Source: CAWCAW01 sp963714125 (GTDB lineage Bacteria; Actinomycetota; Acidimicrobiia; Acidimicrobiales; UBA8190). Taken from it: a stretch of DNA of 64,000 nucleotides. Below, in pieces: positions 42,440-50,984 of this stretch (position 1 is its first letter; each line of letters opens with the position of its first letter). Where the stretch lies: assembly GCA_963714125.1 (NCBI GenBank), contig OY970234.1, positions 3,410,001-3,474,000 of the forward strand, read 5' to 3'. Below the pieces are notes generated by a model. It saw only the letters and a list, made by a program, of their open reading frames with translations. It was not told where the DNA came from and made no database searches. Both the position numbers and the translations under genes were made by a program.

Positions 42440-43546
42440 CTAGGCCAGACGCTCGAGGACGGCGTTGGCCTCAGACACGATCCGGCCCACCAGCTCGGCC
42501 ACGGTGGGTAGCTCCTCGATGGTGCCCACCACCTGACCGGTGGGGAGGATGCCGACATCGGCCTGACCGTCGACCAGCGCCGCCTTGGTCATCATGGGCG
42601 CGTTGGCGGCCATCACCACCTGCGACCATTTGAGCTCGTTACCGGCTTTCATGGCCCGCCCCTCTTTGAGCAGCGCCACCATCGAGGTGCCCGTCTGGCG
42701 CCGAAAGGCGAAGGCGTTGCGCGCCGCGCGCGGTAGAGCAGACAGTCGGCCCGCCCCTTGAAGGTGATCGACCAGGGCGGTGCGAATGACCCGCTGGGGG
42801 GCACCGTCGACACTGGTGGTGACGACGGTGCCGGTGAGGTCGGTACCCAAGTAGATCGCCTTAACCTCGTCGGGAACCGTCGACTCTTTGGTGAGCAAAA
42901 AGCGCGTGCCCATGGCGATCCCATCGGCGCCGTAGGCCAAGGCGGCAACGAGGCCCCGGCCGTCGAAGTAACCGCCGGCGCCGATCACCGCCACGTCGGC
43001 GCCCACGGCGTCGACCACCGAGGGCAACAGCAAGCTGGTGGGCACGGTTCCGGTGTGACCTCCGCCTTCAGCCCCTTGGCAGATGACGGCGTGGACGCCC
43101 CATTGCGCCACCTTTTGGGCATGGCGGCGCGCCCCCACGGTGGGGATCACCACCACGCCGGCGTCGCGCAGTGTCCGCACCACCTCCGCTCCGGGAGCCT
43201 GGGCGAAGCTGGCCACCCGCACGCCTTGGTCGATGACCAATCTGACGCGGTCGGCCGCATCGGCGCTGTCGGTGCGCATGTTGACGCCGAAGGGCGCGTC
43301 GGTGCGGGCTTTGACCTCGGCGATGGCGGCGGCCAACTGATCGACGGTCATGGTGGCCGACGCCAATATGCCGAGGGCTCCGGCTTGGGCCGTAGCGGCC
43401 ACCAGGCGGGGGCCGGCCACCCACCCCATACCGGTCTGCACGATGGGATAACGCACACCGGCCAGCTCGCACAGGCGTGTGCGCAGCGTTGGATGCGGCT
43501 CGGGGAGCGTGGACGCGCGGAGTTCTGGCTCTGGATCCGGCGTCAT
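42440..43546 (-). CDS. ipdC: IpdC-like nitronate monooxygenase family oxidoreductase
   Basis: 368-aa FMN-binding barrel of the 2-nitropropane dioxygenase family. Marks are YPIVQTGMGWVAG, APFGVNMRTD, AVICQGAEGGGHTG and GADGIAMGTRF. Mycobacterial IpdC, a member of this family, is encoded directly after ipdAB and acts in steroid ring C/D breakdown. ATG 43546 overlaps the IpdB-like stop (ATGA). The gene name rests on family plus identical gene order. Confidence 0.85.
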   Translation of the reverse strand: MTPDPEPELRASTLPEPHPTLRTRLCELAGVRYPIVQTGMGWVAGPRLVAATAQAGALGILASATMTVDQLAAAIAEVKARTDAPFGVNMRTDSADAADRVRLVIDQGVRVASFAQAPGAEVVRTLRDAGVVVIPTVGARRHAQKVAQWGVHAVICQGAEGGGHTGTVPTSLLLPSVVDAVGADVAVIGAGGYFDGRGLVAALAYGADGIAMGTRFLLTKESTVPDEVKAIYLGTDLTGTVVTTSVDGAPQRVIRTALVDHLQGAGRLSALPRAARNAFAFRRQTGTSMVALLKEGRAMKAGNELKWSQVVMAANAPMMTKAALVDGQADVGILPTGQVVGTIEELPTVAELVGRIVSEANAVLERLA

Positions 43547-44304
43547 GCCGGCAGTTCCTTTTCCCGCAAGCCGGTGGGGTCGAGCACCTCCCTGATGAGG
43601 TGCAGCTCGTCGGCCGTGGGGAGACGTGTGGTGGGGACGTCGTCGGGAATGACAAGCGCGAAACCGGTGGCAGCGGTGATCTCGTCGATGGTGCTGTGCG
43701 GATGCACGGACCGAACGCGCATGGAGTGGTCGGCGGTGTCGAAGTCGAAGACACCGAGGTTCGTCACCACCGCGCGCACCTCGTGGTAGCGAGTGGCGGC
43801 GGGGCCGGCGGCGGCGGCCCGGTCGTATCCCACCCCGCACACCATGTCGACGTGCTCGACAAAACCGCGCGCCGTGTGACTGGGCATCCAGTAACTGGTG
43901 GTGTGGTTGATGGTGTTGCCCGGTGCGCCGCGCACGCCGATGAGTTGGGTCTTGGGCCGGGCCCAGTCGCCGATACAGCTGATGTTCTGGTTGCCGTAGC
44001 GATCGACCTGGGTGGCCATCATCATCACGTGGCGGCGACCGGACCACACCACGTCAAAGATCCGTCGATAGGGCATCCACCCTTCGAGGACGGCTTCATC
44101 GGGACCGGCCGACACCGGCGGGGTGTTGGCCATCAAGCTGGCCACACCGTCGGTGAGCACCAAGTCCGGCTCAAAGGTCAGGCGGGCCAGGCGGGCCCCC
44201 AACGAGGGAATGGTGCCGAAGGGGCTGACGAGTCGCTCGCCGTCACCGCGAAAGGCCTCGGCGCAGGCCACGGCGCAGACTTCGGCGGGGGTGACTCCGC
44301 TCAT
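43543..44304 (-). CDS. ipdB: IpdB-like CoA-transferase beta subunit (COCHEA-CoA hydrolase)
   Basis: 253 aa of class I CoA-transferase beta type. Stretches DLVLTDGVASLMAN, MMMATQVDRYGNQNISCIGD and the GAPGNTINHTTSY segment fit. In mycobacteria IpdAB opens the last steroid ring (ring C) of COCHEA-CoA hydrolytically instead of transferring CoA. ATG 44304 and stop 43543 overlap neighbours on both sides by ATGA. Confidence 0.87.
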   Translation of the reverse strand: MSGVTPAEVCAVACAEAFRGDGERLVSPFGTIPSLGARLARLTFEPDLVLTDGVASLMANTPPVSAGPDEAVLEGWMPYRRIFDVVWSGRRHVMMMATQVDRYGNQNISCIGDWARPKTQLIGVRGAPGNTINHTTSYWMPSHTARGFVEHVDMVCGVGYDRAAAAGPAATRYHEVRAVVTNLGVFDFDTADHSMRVRSVHPHSTIDEITAATGFALVIPDDVPTTRLPTADELHLIREVLDPTGLREKELPA

Positions 44305-45158
44305 CTGGCCACCCCTTCGCGCACGGCGGCCTGATACCCGGCTTCGTCGACGTCGACGTAACGCGTCGCGAACGCCTGCCACGTTTCGGCGTCGGCGGCC
44401 GACTTGGCGTAGGCACTTTGTAAGGCTTCGTCGCGGTCGTAGTCAGGCGGGCACGACGTGAAATGGGCCCCGCCCGGCGCCTCCACCACGGCGTCGGTCG
44501 ACAGCCGCGAGAACGCCAGCGTCTGCGGGGGGGTTAGGTCTCCGGGGGCGACCACCTTTTCAGTGGTGACGACGCGCAGGGCGGCGGCACCCAGAAACAG
44601 GTCGTCGAAAAAGGGGTCGGGGCCGAGCACCTGGCCGTTGCCATGGGTATCGGCGGCGTTGACATGGACGAAGGCGGCGTCGAGATGCAGCGCCGGCATG
44701 GCCACCAACTCTTCGAAAACCCCGTCGGTCGCGTACGGCGAGACGACGGTCCGCAGTTCGGGATTGACGCGCAGCACGTCGGAGCCGAGCCCGGCGCGCG
44801 TCGGCAGGAAGGGCACACGCTGGGACGCCGCCAGCAGACCCAGATAGAACATGCCCTCGTCGATCTCCATGGCCTCGATGGCGCCACTTTGGCGGGCGGC
44901 GCGGAAGTGCGGGTCGAGGGCGATGGAGTCGAGGGTGACGAATCCGTACACAACCTTCTTCACACGCTGAGCCGCACACAAAATCCCCACATCGGGACCG
45001 CCGTAGGACACCACGGTCAGGTCGCGCACGCCGCTGCGGAGAATGGCACGCACCGCCGCCATGGGCTTACGCCGCGATCCCCATCCTCCGAACCCGATGG
45101 TCATGCCGGGCCGGAGCTGGCTCACCACATCCTCGAGGGACGCCTGCTTGTCAACCAC
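44301..45158 (-). CDS. ipdA: IpdA-like CoA-transferase alpha subunit (COCHEA-CoA hydrolase)
   Basis: 285 aa. It matches remembered mycobacterial IpdA along its length: LRPGMTIGFGGWGSRRKPMA, VRAILRSGVRDLTVVSYGGP, GFVTLDS, FLPTRAGLGSDV, DPFFDDLFL and VEAPGGAHFTSCPPDY. IpdA with IpdB forms the ring-opening hydrolase. Start codon at 45158. It lies 27 nt after the EchA20-like gene and before ipdB, the mycobacterial order. Confidence 0.9.
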   Translation of the reverse strand: MVDKQASLEDVVSQLRPGMTIGFGGWGSRRKPMAAVRAILRSGVRDLTVVSYGGPDVGILCAAQRVKKVVYGFVTLDSIALDPHFRAARQSGAIEAMEIDEGMFYLGLLAASQRVPFLPTRAGLGSDVLRVNPELRTVVSPYATDGVFEELVAMPALHLDAAFVHVNAADTHGNGQVLGPDPFFDDLFLGAAALRVVTTEKVVAPGDLTPPQTLAFSRLSTDAVVEAPGGAHFTSCPPDYDRDEALQSAYAKSAADAETWQAFATRYVDVDEAGYQAAVREGVAR

Positions 45159-45185
45159 TCAAGAGCCCTTCACCGACGCACGCAG

Positions 45186-45944
45186 TCAACGCGAGGTATC
45201 CGCATCACGCTTTTCGACGAAGGCGGCGCGCTGCTCGTCGGCCACACCAGAAACATGCAGCTCGTAGGTGAATCCCTGTTCGAAGCGGTAGCTGCGTTTC
45301 ACGTCGACGGGGTCGATGCCGTTCAAGGACTCCTTGGCGCGGCGGATGATGGTGGGGCTCTTGGCGGCGATGGCGTCGGCCACCACGTAGGCGGCGTCGA
45401 TGAGGCCGTCGCGCGGCACCACCTCGAGCACCGAACCGAAATGGTGCAGTTCGGCGGCGGTGGCGACGGTGGCCGTGTAGACCATCTGCCGCATCTTGTG
45501 CTGAGGAACGAGGCGGGCCAGATGCGTAGCCGCGCCCAAGGCGCCGCGGTCCACCTCGGGCAGTCCGAAGGTGGCGTCGTCGGAGGCCACCACCACATCG
45601 GCGTTGCCCACCAGGCCGATGCCGCCCCCGAGACAGAACCCATGCACGGCAGCGACCACGGGCACCTCGCAGTCGTAGACGGCGGCGAAAGCGGCCGCAC
45701 AGCCGCGGTTCACTCCCACCAGGGCGGCATCGCCTTTGGCCTGGATCTCTTTGATGTCGACCCCGGCACAAAACCCCCGACCCTCGGCCCGCAGCACGAC
45801 GACGCGGACCTCAGGGTCCCGTCCCGCCGCCATGAGGGCATCGGCCAGCGCAAACCAGCCGGCCACATCGAGAGCGTTGACGGGGGGCACGTCCATGACG
45901 ATCTCGACCGTGCCCGGCCTTCGTGTGTGTGTCTCGATGCCCAT
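45186..45944 (-). CDS. echA20: EchA20-like enoyl-CoA hydratase/isomerase family hydrolase
   Basis: 252 aa crotonase. Oxyanion-hole strands are CAGVDIKEIQ and HGFCLGGGIGLVGN. EchA20 opens steroid ring D in mycobacteria and is encoded directly before ipdA, as here. ATG 45944 is used; a GTG four codons upstream is possible. Operator copy 5 lies 23 nt before the ATG. Identification as EchA20 relies on position in the operon plus family. Confidence 0.85.
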   Translation of the reverse strand: MGIETHTRRPGTVEIVMDVPPVNALDVAGWFALADALMAAGRDPEVRVVVLRAEGRGFCAGVDIKEIQAKGDAALVGVNRGCAAAFAAVYDCEVPVVAAVHGFCLGGGIGLVGNADVVVASDDATFGLPEVDRGALGAATHLARLVPQHKMRQMVYTATVATAAELHHFGSVLEVVPRDGLIDAAYVVADAIAAKSPTIIRRAKESLNGIDPVDVKRSYRFEQGFTYELHVSGVADEQRAAFVEKRDADTSR

Positions 45945-45967
45945 GGCGGCCGTCACTGCCTCTCGAT

Positions 45968-45982
45968 CTGATGGAGCGTCAG
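45968..45982. promoter_or_regulatory. CTGAC-N5-GTCAG operator, copy 5, one mismatch (echA20-ipdABC)
   Basis: CTGATGGAGCGTCAG differs from the consensus arms at one base. It lies 23 nt before the EchA20-like ATG and 69 nt before the divergent SDR start, so it may affect both. Confidence 0.65.
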
Positions 45983-46051
45983 GAAGCGTGAGCAGGATAG
46001 GCCAGGTGCCCGGCCTTCGGTAGTTTGACGCCCGGATCCAGGAGGCTGCTC

Positions 46052-46882
46052 GTGACCGAGGCCGCATTGCATGCTGACGATTTGAAGGACGCCCTCGACT
46101 TTTCGGGGCGGGTAGCGGTGGTGACCGGCGGCGGACGAGGAATCGGCCGGGGCATTGCCGAAATCTTCCTCACTGCCGGCGCCGAAGTGGTCGTCTGCAG
46201 CCGGCACGCCCCGGTCGAGCTGCCCCGGGGCGGCGGGCGTCAAGCCTCGTTCGTGGTGGCCGACGTGCGTGACGCCGACGCGGCCGCATCGGTCATCGCC
46301 ACCGCAGTCGAGCGCCACGGTCGCCTTGACGTGCTCGTCAACAACGCCGGGGGGTCTCCCGCGGCGCCATCGGCCCATGCCTCGCCGCGGCTAGTGGCCC
46401 AAGTGATCGCCCTCAACCTGGTGGCACCCTTCTATTGCGCGCAGCCCGCCAACGCCGTCATGCAGGGCCAGGACGGCGGGGGGAGCATCATCAACATCGC
46501 CAGCGTCTCGGGGCTGCGACCCTCGCCGGGGACCGCCGCCTACGGAGCCGCCAAGGCCGGCCTGATCAACCTGACCGGCTCCCTGGCGGTGGAGTGGGCG
46601 CCCAAAGTGCGGGTCAACTGCGTGGTGGCCGGATTGGTGGCTACGGAATCGGCCGAATCGCACTACGGGGGCCCGGCCGGTCTGGCGGCAGTGGCGGCCA
46701 CCGTCCCGCTGGGCCGGATGGGCTCGCCCGCTGATGTGGCCGGGATCTGCCTCTTTCTGGCCTCCCCCCTGGCCTCGTATGTGTCGGGATCGGCCATCGA
46801 GGCGCACGGCGGAGGCGAGTGGCCCGCCTTTTTAGCGGCGGCCGAGGGGGCCGGGGCGGGGCCGGGAGCGGGTTCGCAGTAG
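46052..46882 (+). CDS. short-chain dehydrogenase/reductase
   Basis: 276 aa from GTG 46052 with AGGAGG seven nt upstream. Cofactor motif GGGRGIGRG, NNAGG, and catalytic Ser (NIASVSG) plus YGAAKAG are all present, so a classical SDR. It is divergent from the echA20-ipdABC-like operon, as SDR genes are in mycobacteria beside echA20. Probably acts on a hydroxy or keto group of a ring-degradation intermediate. The C-terminal 15 residues are Gly/Ala-rich. Confidence 0.88.
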   Translation: MTEAALHADDLKDALDFSGRVAVVTGGGRGIGRGIAEIFLTAGAEVVVCSRHAPVELPRGGGRQASFVVADVRDADAAASVIATAVERHGRLDVLVNNAGGSPAAPSAHASPRLVAQVIALNLVAPFYCAQPANAVMQGQDGGGSIINIASVSGLRPSPGTAAYGAAKAGLINLTGSLAVEWAPKVRVNCVVAGLVATESAESHYGGPAGLAAVAATVPLGRMGSPADVAGICLFLASPLASYVSGSAIEAHGGGEWPAFLAAAEGAGAGPGAGSQ

Positions 46883-47212
46883 GCATCGCGTGGCCGGGGC
46901 GAAGAGCGGCGGCTTACCCGGGGCTTCCTGAGGGCCAGCTGTGGCTCCCCTGTGCCCCTCGTCGAGCCGGGCGAGCCCCAAACAGGCCCCAATTCGGCCC
47001 GTCGGCGGGACCGAATATGGGGCTGACCGGGGCGGATGGCCTCAAGCCGACAAGACCCGGTGCCGATATCGCAAACGTGGCGGTCCATCCAATGTGCCGG
47101 TCTTACGACGGCAGTCACCCTCGGCTCGCCCACGCTGGGCTCACCGGCGCTGGGCTCACCGTCGCGGGGCGCGTCGGCGCTGGGCTCACCGGTGCGTTGC
47201 CCTGGGGGAACG
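46883..47212. other. 330-bp intergenic region with tandem repeat
   Basis: Contains the 15-bp tandem repeat annotated separately and an imperfect GC-rich inverted segment near 46985-47025. No promoter or small gene is convincing. An in-frame ATG at 47036 could extend the downstream EAL gene through the repeat. Confidence 0.5.
47118..47192 (+). repeat. 15-bp tandem repeat, about five units
   Basis: Units of CGCTGGGCTCACCGN at 47133, 47148 and 47178, with degenerate ones at 47118 and 47163, give an exact 15-bp period. In the frame of the EAL gene they would encode LGSPx pentapeptides, so this may be a variable N-terminal extension or simple-sequence DNA upstream of it. Confidence 0.7.
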
Positions 47213-48277
47213 ATGGCTGACGGCGACGCCCCCTTCGTCCTCGAAGGCACTCCTGTCATCGAGTTCCAGCCGACCGTCGAGCTGTCCACGGGGCGGCTCC
47301 TCGGATTTGAGGCCTTGGTGCGTTGGAACCACCCCAAACGCGGTCACATCCCGCCGCGCATTCTCATCCCGTGGGCCGAGTCCAACAACGAGATCATCTC
47401 GCTCAACGCCTGGGTGCTGGCCGAGGCGTGCCGACAAGCTCAACAGTGGCCCGGCGGCATAACGCTTTCGGTGAACTGCTCGATCGTCCAGCTCCAGCAG
47501 CAACAAGGCGCTCTGGCCGTGGCGGCCGCCTTGGAAGAGTCGGGCCTCGACCCCGACCGCCTGAGCGTCGAGGTGTCGGAAACCACGGTCACCGACGAGC
47601 GTGCCAACGAGGATCTGCAAGCCATGGCGCGACTGGGCATCCACCTGTCCGTCGAGAACGTGGGTACGAGCTGGTCAACACTCGACAACCTTCCCCAGCT
47701 GGTCATCGAGACGGCCAAAATCGACAAGACCTTCACGTCCAACCTGGAACTGCACGAAGGCATGAATCGCACCATCGTCGAGGCCATCATCCAACTCAGT
47801 CACGCGCTGTCGATGAACACCGTCGCCGTCGGCGTGGAGACGGCGCAACAGGTGGCCGTGGTCCAGGCGTTGGGTGCGGACGTGGCCCAGGGCTACTTCT
47901 TTGCCGCCCCCATGTCGCCCGAGGGCGCCAAGGCGCTGGCCGACACCGAACCACGCATCACCTATGCGCTGTCGGTGTCCCCCGCCTTCGGCGACGACGG
48001 CGCGCCGGCGAAACCGGTCGACGCGCCGGGAGTCGACGCGGTCGCAGCTGTCGCACTCCTCCCACCACCGTCGCCGTCGGACGCGTTTGCCGGGGCGGTG
48101 TTGCTGACACCGCCCCGGGACGTCACCGCGCTGGAGCCCGCTGGGTCCGTCATCGAACCTGCCGAGACGGCGGAGGCCGCGTCGGCCGCGTCAGGCGCCG
48201 ACCACGAGGACGACGCCGTGGCCATGGCGATGGCGTTGGAAGATGTCGTGCGCGAAGAGGCTGCTCGCGTCCGCTGA
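47213..48277 (+). CDS. degenerate EAL-domain protein
   Basis: 354 aa from ATG 47213, preceded by GGGGGA. EAL landmarks: FEALVRW and SVNCS are normal, but the DDFG metal motif reads ENVGT and the later Glu motif AEGVET reads AVGVET. Two or more metal or catalytic residues are therefore lost, so c-di-GMP hydrolysis is unlikely; binding or signalling by interaction is more likely. The tail (about 260-354) is Ala/Pro-rich with an acidic end. A longer form from 47036 through LGSP repeats is possible. Confidence 0.8.
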   Translation: MADGDAPFVLEGTPVIEFQPTVELSTGRLLGFEALVRWNHPKRGHIPPRILIPWAESNNEIISLNAWVLAEACRQAQQWPGGITLSVNCSIVQLQQQQGALAVAAALEESGLDPDRLSVEVSETTVTDERANEDLQAMARLGIHLSVENVGTSWSTLDNLPQLVIETAKIDKTFTSNLELHEGMNRTIVEAIIQLSHALSMNTVAVGVETAQQVAVVQALGADVAQGYFFAAPMSPEGAKALADTEPRITYALSVSPAFGDDGAPAKPVDAPGVDAVAAVALLPPPSPSDAFAGAVLLTPPRDVTALEPAGSVIEPAETAEAASAASGADHEDDAVAMAMALEDVVREEAARVR

Positions 48278-48301
48278 TCTTCGGCCGATCGCGCCCGTCG
48301 A

Positions 48302-48835
48302 CTAAGCGCCTGCCGATGGCGCGTCGACGGCCTCGGTGTCACGGTGACCGTCGGGCAAACCCTCTTGAGGACCGAATGTGGGTTCGAAGCTGGCCACGAA
48401 CCGGTCGAATCGGGCTTCCCATGGTTCGGCCTCAGCGCCGAGCTGAAGTCGGTCGAGACATGACTCCCAGCCCGCCGCGTTACGGGCCACGTGATTGGCA
48501 CTGAGCTCCTCGGTCAGAACGAAGACGGTGCCGCCGTCGGGGCCGGCCGTCAGGTCGAAGCCGATGGTGTCGGCCGCCCACGTAAAGCGCACCCGACGCG
48601 GCGGGTCCCACTCGAGCACGGTTCCGGGCAGTGGATCGAGGTCGTGTCCGTCGAAGTGGTGTGTGAATTGCGCGCCCACTTTCCATTCGTCGATGTCGAT
48701 GCGGGTGGGGAACCACGAACGCATCTCGACGGGATCGGTGAGTACCTGCCACACCGTATCGATCGGCTGGGCCAGGTAGCGCTCGAAGCGCAGGATGGGG
48801 CGCTCCCCCGTTCGCAGCAATGTCACGTCACTCAT
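48302..48835 (-). CDS. SRPBCC (AHSA1-like) domain protein
   Basis: 177 aa. Pattern LAQPIDTVWQVLTDPVEMRS with WFPTRIDIDEWKVGAQF is typical of START/AHSA1 proteins, ending in a helix WESCLDRLQLG. It binds a hydrophobic ligand in the general family. It lies 10 nt after an ArsR regulator, the common ArsR-SRPBCC operon of unknown purpose. Confidence 0.85.
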   Translation of the reverse strand: MSDVTLLRTGERPILRFERYLAQPIDTVWQVLTDPVEMRSWFPTRIDIDEWKVGAQFTHHFDGHDLDPLPGTVLEWDPPRRVRFTWAADTIGFDLTAGPDGGTVFVLTEELSANHVARNAAGWESCLDRLQLGAEAEPWEARFDRFVASFEPTFGPQEGLPDGHRDTEAVDAPSAGA

Positions 48836-48845
48836 GATCTCTTCC

Positions 48846-49196
48846 TCATCTCTTTCTTTTCGGTATTTTTCGGTCCTCGGCCAGCCGCTTCTCGAGCTTG
48901 TCGAGGCTTTCTTCCCACATCTGGCGATACGGCTCGAGCCATCTATCGATCTCCATCAGGGGCTCGGCATTGAGGCTGTAGAGACGGCGCTGGCCATCGG
49001 GGCGCACCGTCACCAATCCCGCGTCACGCAGGACACGCAAATGCTTCGACACGGCCGGTTGGCTCATGCCGAGACGCTCGACCAGAGCCAGTACGGCCCT
49101 CTCCCCCACCCGCAGCTCGTCGAGAATCTGGCGGCGGCTTGGTTCTGAGATGACTTCGAGCGTGGCACCGGCGGACACGGATTTAGTATGCCGCAT
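48846..49196 (-). CDS. ArsR family transcriptional regulator
   Basis: 116 aa. The winged helix contains ILDELRVGERAVLALVERLG, then MSQPAVSKHLRVLRDAGLVT, then the wing RPDGQRRLYSLN. No metal-binding Cys cluster (such as ELCVCD) is present, so it is not a classical metal sensor. It is followed by an SRPBCC gene, which it probably controls with itself. Confidence 0.9.
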   Translation of the reverse strand: MRHTKSVSAGATLEVISEPSRRQILDELRVGERAVLALVERLGMSQPAVSKHLRVLRDAGLVTVRPDGQRRLYSLNAEPLMEIDRWLEPYRQMWEESLDKLEKRLAEDRKIPKRKR

Positions 49197-49319
49197 TGGT
49201 TATATACGTGTCAAGGCATGAATCTCTCTTCTCGGCGCCACGTACGACAAGAATCTCCGCAGGCGCCTGTCTAAGCTTTCGCCAGCCGTTTGCTGACGGC
49301 TGCGAGCCGGGGGGCAGCC

Positions 49320-50561
49320 ATGACCGGGTCTTTGAAGCACACAGATCGGCCCTTGTTCACGATCACTCGAAACCTTGTGCGCGTCGCGTCCGTGGTGCTC
49401 GTGGTGCTCGTGACAATCGGCCTGATGGTTGTGGCCACCGGACCCGCCAGCGCCCGGAGCGCGCCGCGGGTGAAGAAACCGGGGGCGCCAACCTCGGTGG
49501 CGGCATATCCACTTCCGGGAGGCACCACGATTTCTTGGTCAGCACCGGCCTCTGACGGAGGGTCGGCCGTTACTGGCTACACGGCGTACGTCTCCCCCGG
49601 TGGTGCCACGTGCTCCACGTCGCAAGCGACGTCGTGCACGGTGGCGGGCCTCACCGATGGCCACCATTACAAGGTCCACGTCAAGGCCTCCAACGTACGA
49701 GGCCTTGGCAAAGCTTCGGCGAAAGCGTCGGTGACACCAAAGCCGTCGGACTGCTCCGACATCGGCCCCGGCGCCGACCTCAATGGGTGTGATCTGACGG
49801 GAGCCAACCTGTCCGGAGCGGACCTCGACGGCGCCAGCGCCGTCGACGCCACCTTGACCGATGCCAACTTCACCGGTGCGGTGTTGACCAGCGCTGTCTT
49901 CACGAGCGCCAATTTCACCGGCGCCAACCTCAGCGCCACGACCATCATGAGCACGAACTTCACCGACGCCAACTTCACCGACGTCGGGTCCGACGGCGGC
50001 GGGATCGTGGGCACTCCAGCTGCGTTGCCTGAGAACTGGAACGTCGTCACCGGCGAGAACACCTATCTGATTGGGCCTACCGCCGAGCTTCCTGGGGCCA
50101 GCCTGCAGGGCGTGGTGCTCGATTCTGGCGACCTCCAGGGCATCGACCTGGCCGGTGCCGGACTCAGTGGCGTGCAGTTCACCGACACCAACTTCACCGA
50201 TGCTGATTTCAGCGGAGCTGATTTCACCGGCTACGAAGACGAACCCAGTGGTCCCCCCCTCGCCATAAGCAACGCCAATTTGAGCGGGGCCGATTTGAGC
50301 GGGGCCAACCTCAGCAACATCGACTTCAGCGGCATGGGCGGAAACCTCGGTGACACCGACCTGGCGGGCGCAAACCTGTCGGGGGCCATCCTCAACGGGC
50401 CGGACTTCGACCTGCAAGGCGCCAACCTGACCAACGCCGATCTCGACACCGCCCAGATCAATGGCTCGGCTCTGGGCAGCGACACGTGGTCCAACACGAC
50501 GTGCCCAGATGGCACCAACAGCAACGCCGACAGCAACACCTGCGCCAACAATCTCGGCTGA
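49320..50561 (+). CDS. secreted pentapeptide-repeat protein with fibronectin III domain
   Basis: 413 aa. An N-terminal signal sequence with a hydrophobic stretch (about 19-41) ends near ASA-RS. A fibronectin III domain (about 54-140: GAPTSVAAYPLPGGTTISWS onward) is followed by two blocks of A(N/D)LSG pentapeptides (about 145-220 and 255-385) that should form a right-handed beta helix. The last 20 residues have two Cys (CPDGTN..., NTCANN), probably disulphide-linked. ATG 49320 has GGGGG upstream. Extracellular role unknown. Confidence 0.85.
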   Translation: MTGSLKHTDRPLFTITRNLVRVASVVLVVLVTIGLMVVATGPASARSAPRVKKPGAPTSVAAYPLPGGTTISWSAPASDGGSAVTGYTAYVSPGGATCSTSQATSCTVAGLTDGHHYKVHVKASNVRGLGKASAKASVTPKPSDCSDIGPGADLNGCDLTGANLSGADLDGASAVDATLTDANFTGAVLTSAVFTSANFTGANLSATTIMSTNFTDANFTDVGSDGGGIVGTPAALPENWNVVTGENTYLIGPTAELPGASLQGVVLDSGDLQGIDLAGAGLSGVQFTDTNFTDADFSGADFTGYEDEPSGPPLAISNANLSGADLSGANLSNIDFSGMGGNLGDTDLAGANLSGAILNGPDFDLQGANLTNADLDTAQINGSALGSDTWSNTTCPDGTNSNADSNTCANNLG

Positions 50562-50612
50562 ACGCGTCATCTCGGCTGAACGCTCAGGCGGTGATGGGAC
50601 GGGTGGGCCGCC

Positions 50613-50984
50613 TCAGGTGGCGAGCATGATGGCCAGCCCGATGGCGCCGGCGCCAAGGCTCAAGGCGAGATTCGTCAGCGTGAACGTCAGGGCCGCTCTC
50701 GTCGAATCCTCGTCGGCCAGACGAACGGCTTCCCATGAGGCTGCGCTCCACGTTGTGAGGCCGCCGCAGAATCCGGTGCCGATGATGGTCTTGGCCGTCG
50801 ATGTCCCCGCGTAACGCAAGGCGGCGCCCGCCATCAGGCCGAGGATGAGCGATCCCACGATGTTGACGGTCAGGGTGCCGAACGGGAACGTCCCCGACGT
50901 ACGGTCTTGCACGGCCCCGTCGAGCAAATAGCGCGCCACCGCTCCGACCGCTCCGGCCAACCCAACGGCTAGCGCGATAACCAC
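50613..50984 (-). CDS. crcB: fluoride ion exporter CrcB/Fluc
   Basis: 123 aa with four hydrophobic helices. Family marks are GAVARYLLDG, FPFGTLTVNIVGSLILGL and GFCGGLTTWSA. Pairs of such proteins form a dual-topology fluoride channel. GTG 50984 has AGGTGG five nt upstream; GTG 50993 is an alternative. It overlaps the end of the other crcB gene by 16 bp and is co-transcribed behind the fluoride riboswitch. Confidence 0.9.
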   Translation of the reverse strand: MVIALAVGLAGAVGAVARYLLDGAVQDRTSGTFPFGTLTVNIVGSLILGLMAGAALRYAGTSTAKTIIGTGFCGGLTTWSAASWEAVRLADEDSTRAALTFTLTNLALSLGAGAIGLAIMLAT

